Positions 46,395 through 58,234 of a stretch of 64,000 bases of DNA are shown in pieces. A program made the position numbers and the translations under genes. Numbering within the stretch: position 1 is the stretch's first letter; each line of letters starts with the position of its first letter. Source of the stretch: Ustilaginoidea virens (Eukaryota > Ascomycota > Sordariomycetes > Hypocreales > Clavicipitaceae); NCBI RefSeq assembly GCF_000687475.1, contig NC_057319.1:3648001-3712000 (forward strand). Reading direction: 5' to 3'. The notes under the pieces were generated by a model. It was not told where the DNA came from. It ran no database searches and saw only the letters and a program-made list of their open reading frames with translations.

Positions 46395-47711
46395 TGCCTA
46401 AAAAATGGCCTTCACCGCCTTAGTCTGTCAATTCGTCGGGCAGCGGTACTAGTTCGAGAGAGTGGCAGTGCCGTTGGCAGGGATCAAGGGGAATGAATGA
46501 GCAGCTGCACAAAGACATTGAACAAAGATAGTGAAGCGAAATCTGATTCTCCATGCAAGCATGTCGTCAAGCTTTCCCAGCATGAGGGAGGGAGTCACAC
46601 TCGGTCGGCTATGCGACTCCGCACGGCTGGAGCGTGAAATGGTTGGCTGACATACACTGCTCCCAATCAATCAAGGCGCAAGGTACGAATAAGGTACCTG
46701 TGCTCCATGCGGAGTCGGTAGGCACCAAGACCTCTCGGGCCCCACTTGCGGCAGCAAGCCCCTGCCGTCGCCCAGTCAACCGAGTAAATAGAAAGGACGT
46801 GGCTGGGCCAACCACAGTGCCTCATCTTGCCAGGCACAACCTTGGCAAAGAGTCCCCCAAAGGTCCCCAGGCCTCTACGCCTCGAAATTCGGATGGTTGG
46901 TGTACCCTGCTGCCACCGAGACAACTCATCACTTCCGTCTCCTTCCCTCCAGCCATCGCCTTTTTGCACCGAATCACGAAAAAAACTTGGCAAAGCTCCA
47001 CCCGACCAGCCCGAGATCGATTCATCGTGTCCAGTGGTTAGGAAGACAACGACGAGCCTGCTGATTCCTCCCCTTCTTCCCCTCTTGATGCATTCCTCAA
47101 GTCTCACAAGTGTCAACATCTAATCCAATCTAGGGTCGCTAACTTGTCCATCGTCACCCTTCTCCTACTTACCTCTCTACTTACTTGGCAGTGCAGCACA
47201 GGGACCAGAGTCTGGACCTCTTCAACCTTGTTGCATTCCAGTTCCTCGCGTTAGCCCACGCCGGCGCTTCGAACCGACGACCGACTGACAGCAGAAACGG
47301 AAGAAGACGGGAGTTGGTTCCCTCTCATTCCTCGCCACCAGCGCATTCCTCCCCCTCCGTCCATGTCCCAGGTGAGCTAGTCTTCCCGAGAACAAAGCGG
47401 CGCCATCTCTGCCACCGAGCCGTTCCGGGACCGAAAGAGTTCTTGGTTCTAGAAGGCGCCAAGGGGGTTCGAATCGTGAGCGCTTCATCGTAAAGGACGG
47501 CGCCAAAGCTCGGTGTCTTGCAGGCCCCGTTACGGTTGGCTTAGTATTCCCAGTCATCGCGGGACCACAGCATCGGGCCCCGCGCGGTACACGTGCCCTT
47601 CAACCCGACCAGTCGCACGAACTGACGACCGGCAAGGGGGATCGGCCGGCCTTTTCGAAGCCTGCGTGAGATTTCCGCCACGAGGGAGCAGCATCCCTCA
47701 GTCTCGAAAAC
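46395..47711. other. Upstream region of FIG1
   Basis: 1.3 kb with no supported gene. The last part may be a long transcribed leader, as suggested by pyrimidine-rich sequence at 46920-47200. Confidence 0.45.
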
Positions 47712-48597
47712 ATGGCGAGCGGAACCAGTAGCGGCTCGTCAGGACCCAGGCCTAAATTTCAGTTGGGCTGGCAACGCTATGTGCCATTCCTGGGCTATCA
47801 TCATGTCTTGATGATCTTCATAGCTTTAGCCATCATCCTGCTGTCGCTGCTGTTGTCAGGATGCTCATCCTCATCACCCATGATCCCGGATATTTTCCTT
47901 CTCTCGCTGTATTATCAAAAATACCAACCTACTCCAGACACGGCGCAGGTTGACTATAACGGCTTCAACGCCATCGCCAACATTGCCGGCGGCGCAAGTC
48001 TCCAAGCTCGAGTCGGTTACTTTGGCATCTGCGTCAATCCAGACGGCGGTTCCTGGCTCTGCAGCAACAACGCGACGGCTTTGGCAAAGGAAGTGGCCGT
48101 GGACCAGGATCCGCTTAACCTGATATGGCTGGCAGGCCAGTTTAAGGAAATGATTGTTTTCCCCTATCTGATGTAAGTTTCTGCCACACACCCCCCGGAA
48201 TAACGACCAAGGCTCATGCAATCGCAGCATCGTCGCCATCATCTTTGCCTTCATTTGCCTGCTGCTTCTGGCCACTTTCCCCGGCTGGCATGAAGAGGAA
48301 GACTCTGAGGGATCCGAGCGCGAGGTCAAGCCTTTCCCCTCGCGATTCACCTCTCAAATCGCCATCTCCATCATCTTCATCGCCTCCATCTTTATCCTCG
48401 TGTCTGTTCTTTGGCAGCACACCGCCTCTGTTGCCGCCTCGGTGATTGCACAAGACTTCGCCAACGGATCCGTCAAGAGCGGCGTGGGTACCAGCGCCAT
48501 GGTCATGGGCTGGTTCTCCTTCACACTGCTCATTGTCGTCACTATTGGCCTTCTCATCATGATATTAAGCGCGCGCTTGTTGAGGGATATGATTTAA
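47712..48597 (+). CDS. FIG1: Fig1 calcium regulator and membrane fusion protein
   Basis: Four-helix claudin-like membrane protein of the low-affinity calcium uptake system, needed for mating and hyphal fusion in other fungi. Exons are 47712-48172 and 48228-48597 (276 aa); intron 55 bp; join FPYLI-IVAIIFAFICLLLL. The first hydrophobic segment is VLMIFIALAIILLSLLLSG. The extracellular loop holds the Fig1 signature GYFGICVNPDGGSWLC (G-x-x-G-x-C...C). Helices 2 to 4 follow: IVAIIFAFICLLLLATF, ISIIFIASIFILVSVLW and FSFTLLIVVTIGLLIMIL. Length, topology and motif all fit. Same strand as the carrier gene downstream. Confidence 0.92.
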
Positions 48598-49965
48598 GCA
48601 AGCATCCGGGACAAAGGAAGGCTCGCCGAATCTCACGACATGCACCGTAACGGTGCAGTTTTTTTTTTCCGCCATTTGATTATCGTGACCTGCACTGCAC
48701 GGTGATGAGCGTCAGAAGCAACCCAACGGGCGTTATGAACACGGTGTTTTTTTTTTGAGCATGTAGAGGGAGGGAAATGATTCGCATTAGCATCGGAGTT
48801 ACAAGGGCGTCAATTTGATACATATCATCGAACACCGACTCGAAAAAACCTGGATTTTTCCGCAACCCTTTCCCAGCCCTTCACATAGACTGACTCTCTT
48901 GGAACCGCACCCTGTAATTGTTTATTCAGGATTTAATACCACTGGTCACGAGTGTGTGGCTCGATAGCCTTTTTTTAGTGAAAGAAGATGTGCGACTGAT
49001 TTGCGATTTGGGGCTTGTTGAGACTATATGGTCGGTTTTGGTTCTGGCTGGTGGGAATATTTACGAAGAACAAGATGCTTGACAGAGATTGAATTGGCAA
49101 ACTCCGAACGCAGCGGCATGTAGCTCTTGCAGCAGACGAGAAAATCATCAATGTATAAAATGAGGAGGTCAGGGGCCCTTGCTGCTGCTGTTGACGATTG
49201 GCTTTTTATTGGTGGACTCGGCTCGGCGTTCGTGCTTCGTGCTGCATCTTCAGCCTGTGATTCAGGCAGCCAATCATCGTTTGCCGCGGCCACTTGTGCA
49301 GATTTATTCGCCGAATTGTTGTGCAGGCTACCTACCATACATGACCAGTTGACGTCTTACTTGCGGAGTACGGAGTACCTCCAAACGAGAGGTGAGACAA
49401 GTATGCTTAAAACAGAGATGGCCTGGCGTGCATGGAGGAAGTATTGTTGGGTCTGTGGTGCAGAGGGCTGGGGACGGAAAGGCCGACGGATATGTGTTGA
49501 ACTTGTTTATCCAAAAGTTTGGAATGACTGGATTTGTGCGGAGATGAGAGGAAATTTCTTGATGCCAACGGTTCGGCTGCAGTTACATGACGGCCTAGGT
49601 TCTTCGTAGCAAAGAACATGTACCAGCAGATGTGCTGTGCAGGTGGCTGGGTCCTGAGCAGGGCCACATGCCATTGACAGCAACAGGCACAGGCCCCCAG
49701 CCAAGGGCTTGCGTGCCTGAGACGGGGTGGGGGGGGGGGGGGGCCACGGCAGCCTTGCGGGGAAGTCAATTCGGTTCGCTTGTAGCCGGTCTGTGGATTT
49801 GCAGCATGTCGTCCCGCCTGACTCGACTTTTTGCTCTCTGGTTTTCGACTTTTTGCGCGCAGCACCGTCTCCCGTCTCTCTCGCTGCCGTCGTCGCTGCC
49901 GTCGTCGCGCCCATATCGCACATACTCAACCGGATTTCGATCAGGCTCTTCCCCATCCGCCCGCC
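48598..49965. other. Intergenic DNA between FIG1 and the ODC gene
   Basis: No supported gene. The 160-codon frame at 49127-49609 runs through a TACGGAGTACGGAGTACC repeat word (about 49364-49380) and has no family-like sequence. A G run of about 18 lies at 49725-49742. Confidence 0.5.
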
Positions 49966-51154
49966 ATGTCTCAGGAAAAACCACTTCCCTTTGTGTATCA
50001 GTTCGCCGCAGGTCTGTGCTGATCCGTCTGCAACCCCTCCTCATCCCGCGGACGACGCCCACAACATTACTCTAACCCGTCCCCGTCACAGGCGCGATTG
50101 CTGGCGTGTCAGAGGTACGCCGTCTCTCCGTGGGACTCTAAGCAGCGACACGGTAGATGTTAACGTCAAGTCCCACGCAAGCACAGATTCTGGTGATGTG
50201 AGTTTGAGTGCCAAACGTTTGACTCCGTGATTTGCCTTTGTTGCTGACCCGCAACGCCCTAGGTACCCGTTGGACGTTGTCAAGACTCGAGTGTAATACG
50301 GTGCCTTACCTTGATAGCAACGCGAACCGCATCGGGCATGACCGGGGAGCTAACTCCACCAGTCAACTGCAAACAGGAAAGGGCACCGGCGTCGAGTCAT
50401 ACAATGGCATGTTGGACTGCTTCCGCAAGATTATCAAGAATGAAGGGTGAGATGTTCCGCCCGGGCACCGCTTTGGGTGTTTCCCACCACTTGGCTGCTC
50501 ACAATGTGCCCCCCCCCCCACCAGCTTCTCTCGTCTCTACCGAGGCATTTCAGCTCCCATTCTCATGGAGGCCCCCAAACGTGCCACCAAGTTTGCCGCC
50601 AATGACGAATGGGGCAAGGTGTACCGCAAAATGTTTGGCGTAAACCAGATGAACCAGACTCTGTCTGTTCTGACCGGAGCTACCGCCGGCGCCACGGAAT
50701 CCTTTGTCGTTGTGCCTTTTGAGCTCGTCAAGATTCGTCTTCAGGACAAAGCCTCGGCCGGAAAGTACAATGGCATGGTTGACTGTGTCGTCAAGACTGT
50801 GAAAAACGAGGGCCTCTTGACAATGTACCAGGGATTGGAGAGCACGCTGTGGCGTCACATCCTCTGGAATGCCGGTTACTTTGGATGCATCTTTCAGGTT
50901 AGACAGATGCTTCCCAAGGCCAGCACCAAGCAGGGCCAGATGACCAATGACCTCATCTCGGGTTCGGTCGGTGGCACTGTTGGCACCATTCTGAACACCC
51001 CGATGGATGTCGTCAAGAGCCGCATTCAAAACACCCCCAAGGTTGTCGGGCAGATCCCCAAGTACAACTGGGCTTGGCCATCAGTCCTGACCGTTTTCCG
51101 CGAGGAGGGCGCTGGCGCTCTGTACAAGGGCTTTCTTCCCAAGGTATGTGGTTT

Positions 51155-51198
<44 letters not shown>

Positions 51199-51332
51199 CG
51201 ACTGTTTCATTCATTCCGTCCAAAACTGAAAAAAATTCCTCTGTCTAGGTGTTGCGTCTGGGTCCAGGAGGCGGTATTCTTCTTGTCGTTTTCACCACCG
51301 TCATGGACACCTTCCGCAAATGGCATTCATAG
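49966..51332 (+). CDS. ODC1: Mitochondrial 2-oxodicarboxylate carrier (Odc1/Odc2 type)
   Basis: Inner-membrane carrier exchanging 2-oxoadipate and 2-oxoglutarate, linked to lysine metabolism. Seven exons: 49966-50011, 50092-50114, 50187-50197, 50263-50292, 50363-50446, 50525-51143 and 51249-51332 (298 aa). The joined start reads MSQEKPLPFVYQFAAGAIAG, VSEILVMYPLDVVKTRVQLQ, with ILVM coming from an 11-nt exon. Carrier signatures: YPLDVVKTRVQ, VPFELVKIRLQDK and TPMDVVKSRIQNT. MEAPKRATKFAANDEWG after the first repeat is typical of the 2-oxodicarboxylate and citrate branch. The last intron contains a T run of about 38. All phases close and length is normal. Confidence 0.92.
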
Positions 51333-51419
51333 ATATATAAAGCTACTCCAGGGGCATGAATGATTAAAACTGGAGTCACGGATGAAATACACACGGTTTC
51401 TAGCTATTTATATCTGCTT

Positions 51420-51452
<33 letters not shown>

Positions 51453-52293
51453 AATACAGAAATACATGGCAGAACAGGTCTTACGTTGCACATAGACAAT
51501 GAGCACCGGAATGAAATTAGATCATCAAATTCACACTCACCGGTCGTTTTCGGATTCTGACCTTTCCGTCTTGATGAGCTGGTGTTTCCGGGACGCCTCA
51601 CCTGGGAATCCTCTGTAGCTCAAGGCGACTGTCGAGTCGACTTCACTGACACAACACCTCCACACCAAAACCCTCGCATACGCTTCACTTATTCGGCAAC
51701 TTCTTTCACAAAAGCCTCAACAGGCCTCTTTGCATAACTCCAAAGTGTTTTCAAAGATTAGGCACCTGCCAAGGCCACATGACCTAACTTTATCACACCT
51801 TTCGCTCGCATTCTTTCCTCCTCCTCTACTGCCTGCTTACATCTTTAGCTCCGAGAGAATACCTTTTTTCTCCTCTCACTTCTATCTTACAAAGCCTTGA
51901 CAGGCCTCTTTCCACCACTCTAAAGTGTTTTTAAAGACTTAGCACCTGCTAAGGCCACATAACTCAGCTTTATCACACCTTTTGCTTGCATCCTTTCCTC
52001 CTCCTCCTCTACTGCCCGCTTACATCTTTAGCTCGGAGAGAATAACTTTTTCCTCCTCTCATTTCTATCTCTTTTCTTTTTTTTTCTTCCGCCACCATCA
52101 TTATCTTACGCAGGTTTCTTCTTACGTGACTTGAATTGTTTTACTTCGTTGCGCTCTTGACTTACTTCTGGCATCCTTATCATACTGCTACTTCACTTGG
52201 CTTGAACTCGTCCAAGCCCAGTTTTAAGCTTTCCGGCTTCAGTATTTGGTGAATGAAATATTACCTGCTCTCCGCCAATCATCATTTTTACAA
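51333..52293. repeat. Upstream region with a 180-bp tandem duplication
   Basis: Two copies in direct contact, at 51711-51890 and 51891-52070, with period 180. Each has AAAGCCT-CAGGCCTCTT, AAAGTGTTTT-AAAGA, CACCTGC-AAGGCCACAT, CTTTATCACACC and GCTTACATCTTTAGCTC. They lie just upstream of the F-box-like gene. A T run of about 31 lies at 51422-51452. Confidence 0.9.
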
Positions 52294-54872
52294 ATGTCCG
52301 ACCAAAGCAGTGACGAGCCAATGCAGGATGCTCTCGAGACTGTTGATCTCAATACAGCTTTAAGTGGCACTGTGGCCTCCAACTCGGGCAACGAAAGCTC
52401 TACCATCGTGAATCGTCAAAACGAAGTTGGGCAGATTGCTGGGATCATCACAGGAGCAAGTGAGACCCAAAGTAATGATGGCTGTGGCGATCTAATGGAG
52501 TTAGATCCTCCACTTGCCCACTCTGATCTAGAAGATGGGGCCGGACAAGTTGGAGTTGAGAGTGTCGTGGGAATGAATGGAACTGAGCAACTGGGCGGCA
52601 TCTTGGATTCATCTGGAGAATCCTCACCATCAGCCACTGGAATTCCGGAACTTGAGCCAGAAGACGTGAGTAGGAAGCACTCACTCGCGGCTAGGGATGC
52701 TGTACTGACCAGAACTATCAGAACTCAGCTTCCGAACACATTCATAACGACAGCGACAGCGACAGCGACAGCGACCAAGACTTGCATACTTGGGAGGGGG
52801 CTTGCCTGGTGAGATGCAGGGCTATTTGGAAAAAAGCACACTTGAAATCGAAGCTCAGAAAACATCAGCTGGGAGAGGCATGCTGTTTGATTAAGCGGCT
52901 TTCTGATCGAAATAAGCAAAAACAGCAAGACATTCGAAAATTGCAAAGCGAGGTCGCGGCGCTGGAGGAGGAGCTTAATCATCGTCGGGGACGGGGTGGA
53001 CAACGTACTGAAATTGTAAGTCAAATCCAAAGGTTGATCCTTGCGTGCTCGCTCTCAGCGTCAAGTTATCCGTTATTTACCGAATCTTAGACTTGGCCCG
53101 AAATTCTGCGATGTTACCTCACCCAACGCTTTGGCGAGCTGCCTGAAGGTTTGTCTACCTACGAGGCCATTTACAAATTATGTTGCCGAGAAGAGAATAT
53201 GGCCCCACATCCAATGCAGGTCCTTCCTGGGTTGAGATTTGTAGAACCACATGAGTCGCAGCATGAAATGGTGCTGTCGGTCCCTGTCCAAGGGAATTTC
53301 TATTTTAGCAGGTTGCCTCCCACAGCCCGATTCCGGATTCTGCAGAACGCGTTGTGCTTTGACTCGAAGATTCACGCCTTATCCCGGCTCGATCCTTTCC
53401 AGCCGCCATGCCTCGAAAGCGCTCCCGCCGAGGACGAGTCAGACTACGCCCTGCCACGGCTTTTGCATCGGTTTCACACCAGGCATGCGAAAGTCAGCCT
53501 CACGAATGCTACTCAACCTAATGACTTGCTGGCACCATTGCTCGTATGCAAGGAGTGGCACTTTTGGGGGAGCCACTTGTTTTACGGCGAAAACAGATTT
53601 GCCTTTTCTTCCCTCGGCGAATAGGGTCGCTTCGCAGGAGGAATCAAGGCAAAACTGCAGCGTTTGCAGCACATCGAGATTCTCTGGTTGGGTTCGCAGT
53701 ATCTCACCCACAAAAGAAGTGAGCGTGGCAAGTACACCTCTCGACGAACTCAGCCATTGATGTGGCTGCCTGAGGCTATTCGCCTGAAGACGATCAAAAT
53801 CTACTTGCCAGAGTCATCGGAACGCTACAGGCGGCGCCGGCATGAACCTTCCGGTGTCGTTGGATTTATGGAGAGGATAACGCAGCGACAACCAAACTAT
53901 CGCATGTATCGGTGTCTCAGGACTCTTCAAGGCCTCGACTACGTATACTGTTTGAGAGGCATCAAGAAGATTTCCTTCTGGGACTACACAACAAAGTACC
54001 ACATTCGAGACACGACTTTTCAACTCGACGTGGAAACAACGGTGAAGCAGCCGAAAACGGCTGATGATGACCAGAGATCCCAAGTACGAAACCTGGCCCC
54101 TCTGCTGGCCAACTATGACCCGCCCAACATACTTTGGCAAGTCATGTACACATGCCTTCCCAAGCCTGGGAACCGGGAAGACAGAGCCGGCGAGGTCGGA
54201 GACTTGCGTGGATGGGATCCTAGTAACGCGAGTAACTCAAGCTCGGAGGAGGATTCCAGTTCAGGAGATGCGGAGGATCACACGGGTCAGCACGGTGCGG
54301 GTGTCACCCGTGGTTGTCAGTCCAGGTCTACAAGCCTAGTTCCATCCCAAGGCAACGACAGCTTGAGCATGATGGACCGGAGTAAATCGGGTGGTGTCGA
54401 GCATGCTGCTGGTGCCGTCGACAATGTCTCTTACAACGAGAGTGAGACCCAAGCCATAGAAGACGTCAACCTTGGTCTTGTCATCGATCTCACAAGTGAT
54501 GACGACCATGATGGAAGCGTTGCTGCCGAGTGTACAGGCAGCACGTCTGACGCGAGATCTGCGGAAACTGGCCCAGCCTTTATGCCAACCTCGGAGCACT
54601 CATCCATGTCCCCCAACCGTGAGACGAGCATCAGCTCGGAGCAAAGCGCCATAGCAAACGAAGCTTCTCCATCTCTCTTTGTATCCGATATTGAGTTTAC
54701 TAACGATGGCAATCTCTTTTCCCGGTCTCCGACGGAAGCTAGGGAGCAAAGCGCCCTGAAAAACGAAGCTTCTCCTTCTCTCTTTGTATCCGATATTGGT
54801 TTTGTTGACTTGACTGTTGAGGATGGCATGCTCTTTTCCCCGTCTCCGACAGAAGCTAGGGGGGCAAATTGA
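52294..54872 (+). pseudogene. F-box-like fungal family gene interrupted by one TAG
   Basis: Exons 52294-52665, 52722-53015 and 53091-54872 stay in phase (introns 56 and 75 bp). The product would begin MSDQSSDEPMQDALETVD, then an acidic segment with a Ser-Asp run, a coiled coil (IRKLQSEVAALEEELNHRRG), and a conserved block with RFRILQNALCFDSKIHALSR, NDLLAPLLVCKEWHFWG and ENRFAFSSLGE. In the family, as I recall it, FAFSSLGE continues as FGRF. Here the codon for that F is TAG (53622-53624), followed in frame by GRFAGG and IQHIEILWxGSQYLT-like sequence. So a single stop separates 178 codons of exon 3 from 416 more. The C-terminal part has two SUMO-interaction-like motifs, VIDLTSDDDHD and FVDLTVED, and a duplicated NEASPSLFVSDI segment. 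It could be a pseudogene, an allele or a sequencing error. Confidence 0.7.
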
Positions 54873-56394
54873 TGCGCATATCAAGGACCTGGAGCGTGGA
54901 GGGCTGTGGCCTCGAAATGCCCGGTCGCCAAGTGGCAGCAGCTATGAGGATCCTGTCTTGCTCTGAGGGGGGTAATGAGACGGGGGTGACCAGATGGTGT
55001 GGGAGAGGTGCGGTGGCAATGCGTTCGAAATGATAGAACAGACGAATATTGCTATCTTCGGGTTATTCGTGGTCGTGGTCTGGGAAAATTTAGCAGCTGT
55101 GACTTGAGGTATTCGTGGATGATTTTCGCTGAATACCTAGGTACTTAGCAGGTACTCCGTACCTCTCAAGCAACCGGTCTAACCGCTAAACCTCTTATCA
55201 TTAGAATCCTTATATTACAGATAGCATTTGTAATAGAGCTTACTAGTAGCTAGTATTACAAGGTTTAATACCTGCTAAATGTAGCCTATTAACAAGGGTA
55301 TAATAAGACCTAATACCTACAGCTAAATTAATAAGAATTGCCTTATAGCGCCCTATATACCCTACTAGAAGTGAGAAGTGAGATGTATGTAGCGATTTAT
55401 GAATCCGGATATTGCGGGTACTTCTGCTAATTATACTGTTTTATCGTCTGCCAATCTACCCTTGAATATACGGCTCTCTATTGGCTTCAACCCTGGTCCA
55501 GTACAAAAAGCTGCACCTCAGCAGCACCTTCACAGGGATGGGTTCGCCTGCCTCACGAAGGGCCAAGAACCAAAAGCAGCTTAGCGTGAGGTTTCGACAT
55601 GATTTATGATTCAGCGCAGTGACGGTGTTGGTATGCGACGTGCCTTACGTCACCAAAAGTACTCCGTACGGGCACATCGTCTCAACAGAAGAACGTGCAA
55701 CCAGCGAAGTGAGGTAAGCACCTATTGGTCACCCGTCACCTCACCCATACAATAGGCGGCGCAGCAACCTTTCTTCTTTCCCCAAGCTTCCCGCCCCGTT
55801 CCTCGACAAGTCTGGTTGTTTGCAACAGGCCGCACCCCGTGCATTTGCTGGACAATCATCCTGGCCGTTTCTTCAGTGCCAATCCGAACCTCGAATACGA
55901 CTGTTCCATCTATTATATGTCATTATTCGACCGGAAACGTTTCGAGATAGCCTAAAAACCCCGTGCTCTCGCGACGGGTCGGTCCATACCGTCAGACCCC
56001 TCAGTCGCCGCCTTCTCTGCTTCCCACCTCACGCTTTACGCCACCTAGCTACGGCTTTTGTTGTTCGGTTTTGCCTCAGAAGGCTTTTCGGTTCATTAGA
56101 TTTGACCGTAGTTTCGCACCCGTCTTCGCGACGAGCGCTCATTTACAACCTCCATTCTGCTCTGCCGCGCCGACACCGCCTAGCGCAACCAACTGAGCCC
56201 AAACCTGGTATTGCCCTCTTCATTTTCTTTAGTGCTTCTCTGTCCCCGATCTGCTGGATATTCGAATTGAAGCTCGAGGCCATTTCAAGTCGACCCGCGG
56301 CTGCGATATTGCGAAGAACACCCCCCCCCTCCCGGCATCCGGATATCACTCAAACATCAAGTACGGAGGAATTTGAACTCGGTCATTGCCCGTC
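54873..56394. other. Intergenic DNA with AT-rich island
   Basis: An AT-rich stretch at about 55185-55390 with TA-rich words (TATATTACAG, CTAGTATTAC) stands out from its GC-balanced surroundings. It looks like a decayed, possibly RIP-mutated repeat. TACTCCGTAC words sit at its border (55154) and at 55661. No gene before the epsin start. Confidence 0.55.
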
Positions 56395-58234
56395 ATGTCC
56401 AAGGTTATGCGGAGCGTTAAAAATGTGACCAAGGGGTATTCTAGTACCCAGGTCAAGGTTAGAGAAGGTTTGTTCACATTGGTTGAATAGTCGATGGTTA
56501 TTTCGAGATTTTTGCAGCTGACAAAGGTCTGTAGCCACGAGCAATGATCCATGGGGCCCAACTGGAACGCAAATGAGCGAAATTGCTCAAATGACCTTCA
56601 ACACGTATGACTATCCGCACCAAAGCTCATTCTGACTGTGTGTTGCTTACCCTTTCTGTGCATACTAGTTCGACCGAGTTTTACGACATCATGGACATGA
56701 TTGACAAGCGCCTGAATGACAAGGGGAAAAACTGGAGGCATGTTCTCAAGGCCCTCAAAGTCCTTGACTATTGTCTTCATGAAGGCTCAGAGCTTGTTGT
56801 TACCTGGGCCCGCCAGAGCATTTACATTATCAAAACTTTGCGGGAATTTCAGTACATCGATGAAGAGGGCCGAGATGTCGGCCAAAATGGTAAGCAAGCT
56901 CAAATCATACACACGGGGGACGGGCTGCTGACACAAATCTCTGGAAAGTGCGGGTGGCTGCAAAGGAATTAACATCTCTTATTCTGGACGAGGAGAGACT
57001 GCGTGCTGAACGAAGCGACAGAAGGACATGGAAGTCTCGCGTGACCGGATTGGAGGAATATGCACCGCATCATGCCGAGCCGCCTTCGCCGCGCCGAGCT
57101 CGGGAGAGACGAGTGCAAGTTTCCGACGAGGATGACGCCGAGTACCGATTGGCCCTGGAGGCTAGCAAGTATCAGGAAGAGGAAGACAGAAAAAGGCGCG
57201 AGAACCGAACGGATGATGAGAACGATGACGATCTTGCAAAAGCTATCAAGCTAAGTCAAGAGGAGGACGAAAGACGGCGCCGAGAATTGGAGGAGAGCAA
57301 TGCTGCAAGCTCACTCTTTGACGTTGAAACTCCCCAACCCTCCAGCTCAAAGCAGGTTCAGTATACTGGATTCAACCAGGGCTATCAACAGGGTAATCAG
57401 GTGGATTTCTTCGCGAACCCCATCGACCAGAATCACATGATGAGCCAACCCACAGGTTTCATGAATAACGCCTATACTGGATTTCAGCAGCAACCTCAGC
57501 CTGCCGCCTTTCAGTCCGGCTACAACCAATCCTTCGCTGTTCAGCCAACCGGGCTAGGCATGGATTCGTATGGGCTGCAGCAAAATGGCACGGCCAACAT
57601 GATGGGTTTCCAACCGCAGGCCACCGGATACAACCCATATGCCCAACCCCAGCAGATTCCTCAGCAACAACAGCAACAGCCTTCTGAACTCACCCCGCAA
57701 GCAGGAAACAACAATCCTTGGGCAACTAACAAAGCTCAGCAGCAGTCATTGATGCCAACACCAACCGGCTCCAACAACCCATTCGCACAGAACCGTCCCA
57801 GTTCTACGAAACCGACTATTCCCAGCCTTGGGACTCTGCCGGAGCAAAAGTCTCTTACCGACTTCAGCAGCCAGAAGCAGCAGCAGCAGCAGCAGCCGTC
57901 CGTCAATCCTCCCCAGAAACAAATGAGTGACTACCAAAGCAGACTGAATAATCTGTTGGCAACGGGAGACGGTATGGATACGTATGGCAACACCGGGGAG
58001 CTTCGGATTCCTGCACAGCACACAGCTCCTGGACAGTTTGCCAACAGCGCCGGTTCCGGTGTTCAGCGGCTTGGTGCTGATGTGACTGGAAACCCTTATA
58101 TGCGCCAACAGTTCACAGGCATGCCCAGCGTGACGTACGGCAGCCAGCCTACCAATGGGCAGGGGAGCAATAACCCTTTCGGCCCTCGGCCACAGCAGGC
58201 AAACAGTTATAACCAAGATCTAATCCAATTCTAG
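56395..58234 (+). CDS. ENT1: Epsin (Ent1/Ent2 type)
   Basis: Endocytic adaptor that binds PI(4,5)P2, ubiquitin, EH-domain proteins and clathrin at the plasma membrane. Exons are 56395-56467, 56535-56604, 56669-56889 and 56949-58234 (549 aa); introns 67, 64 and 59 bp. The ENTH domain (about residues 12-145) is rebuilt across the joins: VKVRE-ATSNDPWGPTGTQM, MTFNT-STEFYDIMDMIDK, GRDVGQN-VRVAAKELTSLI. Two ubiquitin-interacting motifs follow: AEYRLALEASKYQEE (about 183-200) and DDLAKAIKLSQEEDE (about 213-232). The Gln/Asn-rich tail has two NPF motifs (SNNPFAQN, SNNPFGPR) for EH domains and ends QDLIQF, which resembles the terminal clathrin-binding motif. Confidence 0.93.

Noticed and set aside
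47440..47482. Possible tRNA fragment (GGTTCGAATCG)
   Set aside because: Only the T-loop word matches; flanking stems do not pair.
49127..49609. 160-codon plus-strand frame between FIG1 and ODC1
   Set aside because: Passes through a dispersed TACGGAGTA repeat, has no family-like motif and no splice context.
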